Shown here: positions 27,387 to 37,757 of the stretch, piece by piece | Numbering within the stretch: position 1 is the stretch's first letter | Layout of the letters: each line of letters begins with the position of its first letter | From: JAEZDC01 sp036676415 | Lineage (GTDB): Bacteria; Bacteroidota; Bacteroidia; Chitinophagales; Chitinophagaceae | Length of the DNA stretch: 64,000 nt | Assembly: GCA_036676415.1 (NCBI GenBank) | Contig: JAKFCX010000019.1 | Span: forward strand, 1-64,000 | Reading direction: 5' to 3' | The notes under the pieces: model-generated | What the model saw: the letters and a program-made list of their open reading frames with translations, nothing else | Told to the model about the DNA's origin: nothing | Database searches by the model: none | Position numbers and translations under genes: made by a program

Positions 27387-27451
27387 GTTTTTGCATACAC
27401 TTAGCGGTTTGAGGCAATATTGAATGCCAAATCAGCTAAAGCTTTGCAAGA

Positions 27452-29059
27452 ATGACAAAAAATAATAGTCACCTTTGGTGGCAGGAAGGTGTTATTTACC
27501 AGGTATATCCAAGGTCTTTCCAGGATAGTAACAGTGATGGTGTTGGAGACATACAGGGCATCATTGAAAGACTCGATCACCTGCAATGGTTAGGTATTAA
27601 CAGCCTGTGGTTATCTCCAATCTATCCCTCACCGATGGCCGATTACGGATACGATATTTCCGATTATTGCAACATTCATCCACTCTTCGGAACGATGAAC
27701 GATTTTGATCGGTTGTTGACAGAAGTACACAAACGAGGGATGAAGCTTATACTTGATTTTGTGCCTAATCATACGTCTGATCAGCATCCGTGGTTTCTTG
27801 AATCGAAATCTTCGAGGGATAATCCAAAACGGGATTGGTATATATGGAAAGATCCAAAAGAAGATGGTGCTGAGCCCAACAATTGGCTGAGTGTATTTGG
27901 TGGGTCGGCCTGGGAATTTGATGAGGTTACACAGCAATATTATTACCATGCATTTTTAAAAGAACAACCGGATCTTAACTGGAGAAATCCTGAAGTACAG
28001 GAAGCCATGTTAAATGTATTGAAGTTCTGGTTAGATAAAGGTGTTGATGGATTCAGGGTAGATGTGATGTGGCACATGATAAAAGATGAAAAACTGAGGG
28101 ACAATCCGCCGAATCCGGATTATCAATCACACATGGCTACTTACGAACAGCTCCTTCCCTATTATTCAACCGACCAGCCGGAAGTGCATGATATTGTTCG
28201 TATGATGAGACAACTCCTGGATTCTTATGAAGAACGGATGATGATCGGTGAAATTTATCTGCCAATTCATAAATTGGTAACCTACTACGGAACAGACAAC
28301 AACGGAGCTCATCTTCCATTCAACTTTCAACTATTATCGCTTCCATGGAATGCAAGAGAAATTGGTGCAGCAATCGACCAGTATGAAGGCTCATTACCAG
28401 ACCAGGGCTGGCCAAACTGGGTTTTAGGTAACCATGATCAGCCAAGGATAACAAGCAGAGTTGGTATTATGCAGGCAAGAGTTGCAGCAATGTTATTGCT
28501 TACTTTAAGAGGTACACCTACTATTTACTATGGCGATGAAATTGGAATGACAGATGTTCCTATCCCTTTCGAAGAAGTGCAGGATCCGCAAGGCTTGAAT
28601 ATGCCAGATAAAAACTTAAGCAGAGATCCTTCCAGAACACCAATGCAATGGAATAACAGTTTAAATGCAGGATTTACTTCTGGCAAACCCTGGTTAAGGA
28701 TCGACAAGAGTTATAGAAGAATCAATGTAGAAGCACAGAAGTATGATGAACATTCAATGCTATCATTCTATCGAAAGCTAATTGCGTTCAGGCAAAAGGA
28801 AACTTCATTAAAAACAGGAAATTATATTCCGGTTCATGCAGATCCACAGGTGATATCTTTTATAAGGGAAACCGATGGAGAAAGTAAATTTCTTGTAGTG
28901 CTTAACCTTAGTCACAGGCCTTGTTATTTTGTTCATAAACATATTGAGATAAATGGCACTGTTGTGCTGGCAACGATTCCTGAACTGGAAGGAGAAAAAA
29001 TCAATAATAAGATTTACCTGAGTGGAGATGAGGGTATTATTATAAAAATGGAAAATTGA
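27452..29059 (+). CDS. GH13 alpha-glucosidase
   Basis: A 535-residue GH13 enzyme with a complete catalytic triad: nucleophile D204 (GFRVDVM), acid/base E267 (MIGEIYLP) and D329 (LGNHDQPR). DFVPNHTSDQHPWF marks the oligo-1,6-glucosidase/alpha-glucosidase branch. It should hydrolyse alpha-glucosidic bonds of short maltodextrins, isomalto-oligosaccharides or trehalose-like sugars; exact specificity is open. There is no signal peptide. It is the first gene of the cassette and ends 2 nt before treZ. Confidence 0.88.
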   Translation: MTKNNSHLWWQEGVIYQVYPRSFQDSNSDGVGDIQGIIERLDHLQWLGINSLWLSPIYPSPMADYGYDISDYCNIHPLFGTMNDFDRLLTEVHKRGMKLILDFVPNHTSDQHPWFLESKSSRDNPKRDWYIWKDPKEDGAEPNNWLSVFGGSAWEFDEVTQQYYYHAFLKEQPDLNWRNPEVQEAMLNVLKFWLDKGVDGFRVDVMWHMIKDEKLRDNPPNPDYQSHMATYEQLLPYYSTDQPEVHDIVRMMRQLLDSYEERMMIGEIYLPIHKLVTYYGTDNNGAHLPFNFQLLSLPWNAREIGAAIDQYEGSLPDQGWPNWVLGNHDQPRITSRVGIMQARVAAMLLLTLRGTPTIYYGDEIGMTDVPIPFEEVQDPQGLNMPDKNLSRDPSRTPMQWNNSLNAGFTSGKPWLRIDKSYRRINVEAQKYDEHSMLSFYRKLIAFRQKETSLKTGNYIPVHADPQVISFIRETDGESKFLVVLNLSHRPCYFVHKHIEINGTVVLATIPELEGEKINNKIYLSGDEGIIIKMEN

Positions 29060-29061
29060 TT

Positions 29062-30912
29062 ATGAGGATTGGAGCAACTTACATTGGAACTGATAAGTGC
29101 AGATTTACTGTTTGGGCACCGGAAAAGCAGAAAGTGATATTGCATATCATTCATCCAACTGAGAAAATGATTGAAATGCAGAAGGATGATGAAGGCTTTT
29201 TTACAACAGAAGCGCAAACACCGGTGGGAACAAAATACTTCTACATAATTGATGATGCGGAAAAAGGATTACCCGATCCTGGTTCTCAATTTCAGCCGGA
29301 TGGTGTTCATGGTGCATCACAAGTAGTAGATCATGATGCATTTCATTGGAACGATACTGGGTTTAAAGTTCCCGCTTTTGAAGATCTGATTTTATATGAA
29401 TTACATATCGGAACATTCACCGAGGAAGGAACTTTTGAATCTGCCATTGAAAAACTCGATCATCTTTCAGAGACTGGAATCAATGCCATTGAAATAATGC
29501 CTGTCGCTCAATTCCCAGGTAACAGGAACTGGGGTTATGATGGTGTGTATCCTTATGCTGTACAAAATTCTTACGGTGGCCCGGAAGGATTAAAGAAATT
29601 GGTTAATGCTTGCCACCAGAAAGGCATTGCTGTTTTTCTTGATGTAGTCTACAACCATCAAGGACCTGAAGGAAATTATATCGAAACCTTTGCTCCATAC
29701 TTCACCGATCATTATAAAACTCCCTGGGGTAAAGCCATTAATTATGATGGTGCATGGAGTGATGGTGTTAGAGAATTCTATTCCGATAACGCAATATACT
29801 GGTTAGAAAATTTTCATATGGATGGACTAAGGTTCGATGCAATACATGCGGTGTATGATGATGGTGCTGTTCATTTCTGGGAGTTAACGCATGAAAAGAT
29901 CAGGGACCTTGAGAAAAAGAATAAACAATGCTATTACACCATTGCAGAAAGTGATTTGAATGCACCAAGAGTGATTCAGCCGTGTGAACAGAATGGTTTT
30001 GGCTTTACTGCACAATGGCTTGATGATTTTCATCATGCAGCTTATGTACTGCTTGATGAAAAAGGAAAAGACCGATACTACGATTTTGGAACAATGCAGC
30101 AGTTAGCAAAAGCTTACTACGAAGGTTTTGTTCATTCAGGTGAATTTGTATCATTCCGGAAACGCAGGTATGGGAAGTCATCTTCAGGAATACCAGGAAA
30201 TAAATTTGTGGCCTTCATCAACAATCACGACCAGGCAGGCAATAGAATAGACGGTGCAAGATTGTGTGCACTGGTTGATTCAGATCGATCAAAGATTGCT
30301 ACTGCAATGTTGTTAATGTCTCCCTATGTTCCGATGTTATTTATGGGGGAGGAATATGGTGATGAATCTCCGTTTTATTATTTCATCAGCCATTCTGATC
30401 CTGAATTGATCAAAGCGGTACAGGAAGGTCGAAAAGAAGAATTCAAAGCTTTTGTGAAACCCGGAGATGCTTATCCAGATCCACAAGCTGAAGAAATTTT
30501 CAATCAATCTCAACTGAAGTGGCAGAAAAAGGATGAAGGAAAGCACAAGGTCTTGCTTGAATGGCATAAAGCACTCATCAAATTACGAAGATCACATCCG
30601 GCACTCAAAAATTTCAATAAAGAATGCGTCACCGTTGAAGTGCTGCAACAAGCAGGTTTAATTCTTCATCGCAAAGAAGAAACAGGAAAAAAGGAACTGC
30701 TTGTTTTGTTTAATGTCTCATCGTCCGATATTGCCTATTTTCTTCCTGGGAATAATGGTTCATGGAAAAAAATAATTGATTCTACAGAGTCTCAATGGAA
30801 GATGGAAAATACTTCTACATGTGAGGAAGCGTTTCCTGTTTCATCACAAGCCGGAGTGCAGGTAAAAATTCCTGCAAAAGCAGTTATCATACTTGGTAAG
30901 GAAATTGAATAA
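29062..30912 (+). CDS. treZ: Malto-oligosyltrehalose trehalohydrolase
   Basis: A 616-residue GH13 enzyme with an N-terminal beta-sandwich (TVWAPEKQKV) and a barrel with DVVYNHQGPEGNY, nucleophile in DGLRFDAIHAV, AESDLNAPRV and NNHDQAGNR. These are TreZ features. It releases trehalose from maltooligosyl-trehalose made by TreY. The ATG at 29062 is preferred: a TTG 6 nt upstream overlaps the previous stop. TreY is present downstream as a fusion protein, so the pathway is complete here. Confidence 0.9.
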   Translation: MRIGATYIGTDKCRFTVWAPEKQKVILHIIHPTEKMIEMQKDDEGFFTTEAQTPVGTKYFYIIDDAEKGLPDPGSQFQPDGVHGASQVVDHDAFHWNDTGFKVPAFEDLILYELHIGTFTEEGTFESAIEKLDHLSETGINAIEIMPVAQFPGNRNWGYDGVYPYAVQNSYGGPEGLKKLVNACHQKGIAVFLDVVYNHQGPEGNYIETFAPYFTDHYKTPWGKAINYDGAWSDGVREFYSDNAIYWLENFHMDGLRFDAIHAVYDDGAVHFWELTHEKIRDLEKKNKQCYYTIAESDLNAPRVIQPCEQNGFGFTAQWLDDFHHAAYVLLDEKGKDRYYDFGTMQQLAKAYYEGFVHSGEFVSFRKRRYGKSSSGIPGNKFVAFINNHDQAGNRIDGARLCALVDSDRSKIATAMLLMSPYVPMLFMGEEYGDESPFYYFISHSDPELIKAVQEGRKEEFKAFVKPGDAYPDPQAEEIFNQSQLKWQKKDEGKHKVLLEWHKALIKLRRSHPALKNFNKECVTVEVLQQAGLILHRKEETGKKELLVLFNVSSSDIAYFLPGNNGSWKKIIDSTESQWKMENTSTCEEAFPVSSQAGVQVKIPAKAVIILGKEIE

Positions 30913-30943
30913 TTGATTGGGCAACAATCTAATAATACTCTCA

Positions 30944-33067
30944 ATGAACACTACAGTATACCCCGGCAGTCCAATTCCTTTAGGCGCAACCTGGGATGGC
31001 AATGGAGTCAACTTCGCATTATATGCAGAGAATGCAACAGGAGTTGATCTTTGTCTCTTCGATGCACCAATCGGCAAAATAGAGGTTGAAAGAATTAAGA
31101 TCAAAGAAACGACTCACCAGGTATGGCATGCATATTTGCCTGGGTTAAAACCAGGACAGCTTTACGGTTACCGTGTGTATGGTCCTTATGAACCTGAGAA
31201 TGGTCATCGTTTCAATCCGAATAAATTATTGATCGATCCTTATGCAAAAGCTATTGCCGGAAGAGTGGATTGGAATGATTCATTGTTTGGATATGAGATG
31301 GGCCATCCTGATGAAGACCTGAGTTTTAGTGAAGAAGACAGTGCTCCTTTTATTCCGAAAGCAGTTGTGGTCGATGATCGATTTAACTGGGAAGGTGATC
31401 GTCAGCTTCGTATTCCCTATTTCAAAACGCTGATTTATGAAACGCATGTAAAAGGTTTTACGCAGTTACATCCAGATATACCGGAAAATATAAGAGGTAC
31501 TTATGCAGCTATAGCACATCCTGTCTGTATCAAATACCTGAAAGAACTCGGCATTACAGCAATTGAACTGATGCCTGTTCATCATTTCATCATGGATAAA
31601 ATCCTCACTGATAAAGGCCTTACTAACTATTGGGGATATAACACCATTGGTTTTTTTGCTCCAGAAGTCAAATATTCAAGCTCGGGTTTTATGGGTGGGC
31701 AGGTTACAGAGTTTAAAACAATGGTGAAGGAATTACATAAAGCAGGTATTGAAGTGATCCTTGATGTAGTATACAATCATACCGCAGAGGGAAATCATCT
31801 TGGCCCTACCCTCTCCTTCCGTGGAATTGACAATGCCTCTTATTATCGCCTTACAGAAGATAAAAGATATTATAACGATTATACTGGTACTGGAAATACA
31901 TTGAATGCACAAATGCCAAGTGTATTAAAGCTGATCATGGATAGTCTTCGTTACTGGGTAACTGAAATGCATGTTGATGGGTTCCGTTTTGATCTTGCTG
32001 CTACACTTGCAAGAGAGTTGCATGAAGTGGACAGGCTCGGCTCTTTCTTTGATATCATTCACCAGGATCCGATCATTTCACAGGCAAAGTTGATTGCAGA
32101 ACCCTGGGATATTGGTGAAGGTGGTTACCAGGTTGGAAAATTTCCACCGGGTTGGGCCGAATGGAATGGGAAATATCGTGATTGCATCAGGGACTATTGG
32201 AGAGGTGCAGATAGTATGCTGGCAGAATTCGCAGAACGTTTCACCGGTAGTTCCGATCTCTATAAAAATGATTATCGTTTACCAACAGCCAGCATCAACT
32301 TTGTAACGGCACATGATGGTTTTACTTTAAACGATCTTGTTTCGTACAATGAGAAACACAACGACGCCAATGGAGAGAACAATAACGATGGAGATAGCCA
32401 TAATCGTTCCTGGAACTGTGGTGCAGAAGGTGAGACAGATAATGAAGAAATTAACCAGCTTCGCCAAAAGCAAAAAAGGAATTTTCTTGTTACACTATTT
32501 CTTTCGCAAGGAGTACCAATGCTTGTTGCAGGTGATGAATTAAGCCGAACACAGAAAGGAAACAATAATGCCTATTGCCAGGACAATGAAATTTCATGGA
32601 TTGACTGGAGTAAAGCAGATAAGGAACTGATCACTTTTACAAAACAACTCATACACTTCAGAAGAAAACACCCGGTATTCCGGAAAAGAGGTTGGTTCAA
32701 AGGTCAGCCCATTAAGGGAGTTGGTGTAGAAGATATTGGTTGGTTTCAACCTGACGGAGCTGAAATGAGTGAAGAGCACTGGAACCAGGATTTCGCAAAA
32801 TCGATGGCCGTATTTCTCAACGGTCATGGAATAAAATCAGTTGGTCCAAGAGGTGAACAGATCGTAGATGATAGCTTTTATGTGATCTTCAATGCACACC
32901 ATGAAGCATTGGAATTTAAACTTCCTTCCAGGAAATATGGAACCAATTGGGTGAAGGTGATCGATACCAGCATCTCTACAGTTTCCGAAAATCTTGAAAC
33001 CTTTAATGCAAGAGAATCCATTACAGCAGAGAGCAGATCCATCGTAGTGCTTCGTAAACCAAAATAA
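30944..33067 (+). CDS. glgX: Glycogen debranching enzyme GlgX
   Basis: A 707-residue isoamylase-type GH13 enzyme. The CBM48-like N-terminus (PLGATWDGNGVNFALYAENA) is followed by VVYNHTAEGNHLGPT, nucleophile in DGFRFDLAATLARE, acid in AEPWDIGEGGYQ, and TAHDGFTLNDLVSYNEKHN. It cuts alpha-1,6 branches of glycogen and limit dextrin, providing linear chains for TreY and MalQ. The ATG at 30944 is the first plausible start after a TTG in the intergenic gap. Confidence 0.9.
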   Translation: MNTTVYPGSPIPLGATWDGNGVNFALYAENATGVDLCLFDAPIGKIEVERIKIKETTHQVWHAYLPGLKPGQLYGYRVYGPYEPENGHRFNPNKLLIDPYAKAIAGRVDWNDSLFGYEMGHPDEDLSFSEEDSAPFIPKAVVVDDRFNWEGDRQLRIPYFKTLIYETHVKGFTQLHPDIPENIRGTYAAIAHPVCIKYLKELGITAIELMPVHHFIMDKILTDKGLTNYWGYNTIGFFAPEVKYSSSGFMGGQVTEFKTMVKELHKAGIEVILDVVYNHTAEGNHLGPTLSFRGIDNASYYRLTEDKRYYNDYTGTGNTLNAQMPSVLKLIMDSLRYWVTEMHVDGFRFDLAATLARELHEVDRLGSFFDIIHQDPIISQAKLIAEPWDIGEGGYQVGKFPPGWAEWNGKYRDCIRDYWRGADSMLAEFAERFTGSSDLYKNDYRLPTASINFVTAHDGFTLNDLVSYNEKHNDANGENNNDGDSHNRSWNCGAEGETDNEEINQLRQKQKRNFLVTLFLSQGVPMLVAGDELSRTQKGNNNAYCQDNEISWIDWSKADKELITFTKQLIHFRRKHPVFRKRGWFKGQPIKGVGVEDIGWFQPDGAEMSEEHWNQDFAKSMAVFLNGHGIKSVGPRGEQIVDDSFYVIFNAHHEALEFKLPSRKYGTNWVKVIDTSISTVSENLETFNARESITAESRSIVVLRKPK

Positions 33068-33102
33068 GTTCAATGGCCTGGAAATTGTTTCAATGATGCC
33101 TT

Positions 33103-36100
33103 ATGTTGAACCCCGTTGCTACATACAGAATTCAGTTTCATAAAGACTTTAATTTCTATCAGCTAAAACAGGTCCTTCCCTACCTAAAGCAATTGGGTAT
33201 CGGAACTTTGTATGCTTCTCCAATATTCGAAGCAGTTCCGGGAAGTCAACATGGATATGATGGCCTGAATCCACACAAGATCAATCCAGAAATAGGATCG
33301 TTAGATGAGTTAAGAAACATCAGTTCTGATCTTCAATCAGCTGGTATTGGATGGTTGCAGGATATCGTTCCAAATCACATGGGTTTTCATACAAAGAATG
33401 TATGGCTCATGGATGTATTGGAGAATGGCAGCGAGTCAAAATATGCTAAGTTTTTCGACATTGACTGGAGCGAAAAGCTTATGGTGCCATTTCTTGGTGG
33501 TTCTGTTGATGAGGCCATTACCAATAATGAATTGAAGATCGTAACGATTGACGGCAAATACCGGCTTAAATATTATGAGGATTTGTATCCCTTAAAAATA
33601 CCTGCAAACAAAGAGGCTTCAATTAAAGAGAACCTAAAACAAGTATTAGAAGCTCAGCATTACCGCTTATGCTCATGGAAAGAAACCGATGCAAAGATCA
33701 ATTACCGTAGATTTTTTACGATCAACAGTTTGATATGTTTGAATATTCATGACGATGAAGTTTTTGAAGAATATCACCAGCTCATCAAATCATTGGTAGA
33801 TGATGGAATATTCCAGGGACTTAGAATTGATCATATTGATGGTTTGTATGATCCAATAAAATATTTATCTGATCTCAGGAAACTTGCAGGCGAAGAAACA
33901 CATATCACTGTTGAAAAGATATTACAACCAACAGAAAGCCTTCCACTCAACTGGACTGCACAAGGAAATACCGGTTATGATTTTCTTTCCCTGGTGAATA
34001 ATCTTTTCACACAACAGCATTCCAGGGGAAGTTTCACCGAATTCTACCAGCAATTAACAGGTGACCACACACCTATCGAAACACAGGTGCAGTCAAAAAA
34101 AGCTGGTATACTGTATACTCACATGAGGGGAGAGCTGGAAAATCTATACCAGTTATTCAAGTCGTCGGACCTTGTGAACAAAAGAGAATTCGCAAGCATA
34201 CGACAGGAGGAATTGAAAGAAGCAATTGCCGAGTTGCTCATTCATTGCCCAGTCTATCGATTTTATGGAAATAACCTTCCATTAAACGATGAAGAAGCAA
34301 ATATTATACAGGATATCTTCAATAAGATCAAAACACAAAACAGTGATCTTGTAAAAGCGGTCTATGTTTTAGAGCAGGCTATATTGCACAATCCTCATCA
34401 TGGCGATATCGAAAGAAACAAACGTGCAGCTCATTTTTATCAACGTTGCATGCAGTTCAGTGGTCCGTTAATGGCCAAAGGTGTTGAAGACACTTTGATG
34501 TATACCTACAACCGATTTATTGCACACAACGAAGTTGGTGATCAACCATCATCATTTGGAATTTCTGTGGCTGATTTTCACAATGCAATGATCGAACGGC
34601 AACAGCAATGGCCATATTCACTCAATGCCACATCTACACACGATACAAAAAGAGGTGAAGATGTTAGGGCAAGATTAAATGTACTTTCCGACATAGCTGA
34701 GACCTGGTTTGAAAAAGTAACGGAATGGCAGCAGCTCAACTCCCATATCAAAGGAATTGTTGATGCTAACGATGAATATTTTATCTACCAATCTTTAGTT
34801 GGAGCTTATCCTTTCCCGGGAGAAAAGGAAGCGGATTTCGAAAGCAGGATCAATGAGTACCTGCAGAAAGCATTGCGAGAAGCAAAGACACATTCCAACT
34901 GGACGGAACCTAATGAAGAGTATGAATCAGCAGTAAAAAATTTCATAACTAAACTACTTGAAAGAGATACGACCTTCTGGAAAAGTTTCCAGCAGTTTCA
35001 GCAACGAATTGTTGATCATGGTATCATCAATTCTTTATCCCAGGCAATATTGAAGTTTACCTGTCCTGGTGTACCAGATGTTTACCAGGGATGTGAAGGA
35101 TGGGATCTCAGTTTTGTTGATCCTGACAATAGAAGACCGGTCGATTATCAATTAAGATCAAAATGGCTGGATCAAGTTCGAAATTTGCCGAAAGATGGAG
35201 AGCAATTCCCTGCACTTTGGAAAGAACGATATTCAGGCAAGATCAAACTCTGGTTAACAAACGAATTATTTCAGTTACGAAATTTGAACCCTGACCTGTT
35301 CAGCCAGGGAGAATATATTCCTTTACAAACAGAAGGAATATACAAAGACAACATCATCGCTTTTGCAAGAAGATTTAGAAAAGATATTTACATCATTGCA
35401 GCTCCACTTAACACTGCTTCAATTTGCAGTGCAGGCCATGCTGATCTTTCTTTGATAGACTGGAAAGATACCAGCATCATATTGCCTTCTGATATAGATG
35501 CTGAGTTAGATGACATCTTTACGCAAAAAGTCGAAAAACACAAAGGAACAATTATTATTCAAAATGCATTTGCAAAAGCACCTTTCATCATCTGGAAAGG
35601 AAAGCAGGCAGACAAAGAAAGAAGTGCAGGAATTTTATTGCATATCACCTCTCTCCCATCTCCATACGGAATAGGTGATATGGGGTTCGAGGCAAAAGCT
35701 TTTGCAGACTTCCTTTATCGCAGCAAACAAAAGTACTGGCAGATACTTCCGCTGAATCCAACAGAAGGTGGACAAGGTCATTCACCTTATAGCGCCATAT
35801 CAGGAATGGCAGGAAATACATTGCTGATAAGTCTCGATCAATTAGCAAAAGAAGGTTTAATTGACTATCAAGAATTAGCTAAATATCATCTGGCGAATGA
35901 AGGAAAAGTTGATTATGCTGCTGTTGAAAGATCGAAAGAAGAATTGCTCAATAAAGCCTATTGGACATATTTAAAGAAGGATGATCGTAAGTACTATGAA
36001 GATTTTTGTGCGAAAGAATCTTATTGGCTGGATGATTTTGCAACATTCATGTTGTTGAAACAACTCAACGAGGGCAAACCATGGTTTCAATGGAAGGATG

Positions 36101-37101
36101 AATATAAGCTTAGAGATGAAAAAGCTTTAAAAGAACTGCAGGAAGATAATGAAGATGAACTTTACCGTATAAAATGGCTGCAATACATTTTTGATAAACA
36201 ATGGAAACATTTAAAGGGATATTGCAACGAAAGAAATATTTCATTCATTGGTGATCTTCCAATTTATGTGAGTTATGATTCTGCAGATGTATGGAGCAAT
36301 AAAGAAATATTTTCCATTGATGATAACGGAAATGCAACAGGCATTGCAGGTGTACCACCAGATGCGTTCAGTGCTGATGGACAACTTTGGGGTATGCCGG
36401 TTTTTAAATGGGACATCTTAAAGGAAAGAAAGTATGATTGGTGGATTGATAGGATCAAACGTAATATTGAATTGTTCGACGTGGTACGAATCGATCATTT
36501 CCGTGCTTTTGCTGCTTACTGGGAAGTTGCTGCAAATTCATCTACCGCTAAGAACGGTGAATGGAAACAAGGACCAGGCAGCGATTTCTTCACTGCAGTG
36601 AAAGAAGCATTTGGTGAACTTCCATTTATTGCCGAGGATCTGGGTGACGTGGATGATACTGTCTTTGCATTGCGTGATGAATTTGCATTACCCGGAATGA
36701 AAGTACTTCAGTTTGCTTTTGGAAAGGACCTGCCTCAATCGGTTCATATACCACATAACCATTCAAAGAATTTCATTGTATACACAGGAACTCATGATAA
36801 CAATACCACAAGAGGCTGGTACAAAGATGCTGATGAAAACACACGTCGATTATTAAATGAGTATGCGGGCAAAGAAGTTTCGGAAGAAGAAGTGCATTGG
36901 GTCCTTTCAAGAATGGCTTATGCCTCTGTAGCAAAAACGGTAATTCTTCCTATGCAGGATGTACTGAATCTTGACGAAACAGGAAGAATGAATATTCCTG
37001 CTTCGGTAGATAATAACTGGGCCTGGAGATTAACACCTGAACAGGTAAACAGATATCTAGAAGATAAACTGAAGGAGTTGGTGTATTTATTTAACAGGTG
37101 A
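33103..37101 (+). CDS. TreY-MalQ fusion: malto-oligosyltrehalose synthase / 4-alpha-glucanotransferase
   Basis: A 1332-residue bifunctional protein. Residues 1 to about 835 are TreY (VATYRIQFHKDFNF start, DIVPNHMGF, nucleophile D243 in LRIDHIDGLYDP, TVEKILQP acid, STHDTKRGEDVRAR). They isomerise the reducing end of maltodextrins to trehalose. From about R840 a complete MalQ domain follows (AGILLHITSLPSPYGIGDMG, nucleophile D1131 in VRIDHFRAF, AEDLGDVDDT, GTHDNNTTRG), which disproportionates short maltodextrins. The frame is continuous with no sign of an error, and both catalytic sets are intact. With GlgX and TreZ the pair would convert glycogen chains to trehalose while rebuilding leftovers to TreY-usable length. 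Confidence 0.9.
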   Translation: MLNPVATYRIQFHKDFNFYQLKQVLPYLKQLGIGTLYASPIFEAVPGSQHGYDGLNPHKINPEIGSLDELRNISSDLQSAGIGWLQDIVPNHMGFHTKNVWLMDVLENGSESKYAKFFDIDWSEKLMVPFLGGSVDEAITNNELKIVTIDGKYRLKYYEDLYPLKIPANKEASIKENLKQVLEAQHYRLCSWKETDAKINYRRFFTINSLICLNIHDDEVFEEYHQLIKSLVDDGIFQGLRIDHIDGLYDPIKYLSDLRKLAGEETHITVEKILQPTESLPLNWTAQGNTGYDFLSLVNNLFTQQHSRGSFTEFYQQLTGDHTPIETQVQSKKAGILYTHMRGELENLYQLFKSSDLVNKREFASIRQEELKEAIAELLIHCPVYRFYGNNLPLNDEEANIIQDIFNKIKTQNSDLVKAVYVLEQAILHNPHHGDIERNKRAAHFYQRCMQFSGPLMAKGVEDTLMYTYNRFIAHNEVGDQPSSFGISVADFHNAMIERQQQWPYSLNATSTHDTKRGEDVRARLNVLSDIAETWFEKVTEWQQLNSHIKGIVDANDEYFIYQSLVGAYPFPGEKEADFESRINEYLQKALREAKTHSNWTEPNEEYESAVKNFITKLLERDTTFWKSFQQFQQRIVDHGIINSLSQAILKFTCPGVPDVYQGCEGWDLSFVDPDNRRPVDYQLRSKWLDQVRNLPKDGEQFPALWKERYSGKIKLWLTNELFQLRNLNPDLFSQGEYIPLQTEGIYKDNIIAFARRFRKDIYIIAAPLNTASICSAGHADLSLIDWKDTSIILPSDIDAELDDIFTQKVEKHKGTIIIQNAFAKAPFIIWKGKQADKERSAGILLHITSLPSPYGIGDMGFEAKAFADFLYRSKQKYWQILPLNPTEGGQGHSPYSAISGMAGNTLLISLDQLAKEGLIDYQELAKYHLANEGKVDYAAVERSKEELLNKAYWTYLKKDDRKYYEDFCAKESYWLDDFATFMLLKQLNEGKPWFQWKDEYKLRDEKALKELQEDNEDELYRIKWLQYIFDKQWKHLKGYCNERNISFIGDLPIYVSYDSADVWSNKEIFSIDDNGNATGIAGVPPDAFSADGQLWGMPVFKWDILKERKYDWWIDRIKRNIELFDVVRIDHFRAFAAYWEVAANSSTAKNGEWKQGPGSDFFTAVKEAFGELPFIAEDLGDVDDTVFALRDEFALPGMKVLQFAFGKDLPQSVHIPHNHSKNFIVYTGTHDNNTTRGWYKDADENTRRLLNEYAGKEVSEEEVHWVLSRMAYASVAKTVILPMQDVLNLDETGRMNIPASVDNNWAWRLTPEQVNRYLEDKLKELVYLFNR

Positions 37102-37167
37102 TTGGTATGCTGCAAACAACTTTGCTTTCTATAAAAAGTTTATATTTGAATTACTTAAATTAAGGTC

Positions 37168-37398
37168 GTGACGAGACAAGCTATTATTGAACGAACTATA
37201 AATGCCATCAATCGGTTACCAGAAGAAAAGGCTTTGGAAATTTCTGATTTCGCTGATTTTTTGAGTAAGCGTTACGAGGAAGATAAACTAACTCAGGGAA
37301 TTCAGCAATTAGCTTCAGATAGTGATACTTTCAATTTTCTAGCCGAAGAGGAGGAACTTTACTCCGAGGCAGATTTAAAAGAAGTCTACAATGGCTAA
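37168..37398 (+). CDS. Putative antitoxin of the MazF-type pair
   Basis: A 76-residue acidic protein starting with GTG. Helical N-terminus TRQAIIERTINAINRLPEEKALEISDFADFL resembles DUF2281-type small proteins paired with toxins. It overlaps the following MazF-like gene by 8 nt, the usual antitoxin-first arrangement. No clear DNA-binding fold is visible. Antitoxin function is inferred from context. Confidence 0.7.
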   Translation: MTRQAIIERTINAINRLPEEKALEISDFADFLSKRYEEDKLTQGIQQLASDSDTFNFLAEEEELYSEADLKEVYNG

Positions 37399-37711
37399 AG
37401 GCGACATTGTACTTATCACTTTTCCTTTTTCAGATTTAAGTGGCAGCAAACTAAGACCAGCAGTAGTTCTTACAGAAACCAGTTTTGATATAACTGTTTG
37501 TTTCATCACTACGCAAATTGGCTGGCAGGAACCAACAGAGGTTTTATTAACACCGAACATTACAAATTCACTTAGAAAGCAATCCCTTTTACGGACAAGC
37601 AAAATTGCTACTCTGGATAGAAACTTAGCAAAAGGTTTGCTTGGAAGACTTTCTTCAGCTGAAATGAAAGAATTAGATAGTAAGTTGAAAATTCTATTGC
37701 AGTTACCCTAA
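37391..37711 (+). CDS. MazF/PemK-family endoribonuclease toxin
   Basis: A 106-residue protein of the PemK/MazF fold: KGDIVLITFPFSDLSGSKLRPAVVL at the N-terminus, the SLLRTSKIATLDR strand and a C-terminal helix. Family members cleave mRNA at short motifs. The length is normal and the core motif is intact, so it is probably active and neutralised by the overlapping upstream gene product. Confidence 0.82.
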   Translation: MAKGDIVLITFPFSDLSGSKLRPAVVLTETSFDITVCFITTQIGWQEPTEVLLTPNITNSLRKQSLLRTSKIATLDRNLAKGLLGRLSSAEMKELDSKLKILLQLP

Positions 37712-37757
37712 AAATTATACAACATACTTATATCTCTTCGTCTCCTAAATTCCATCC

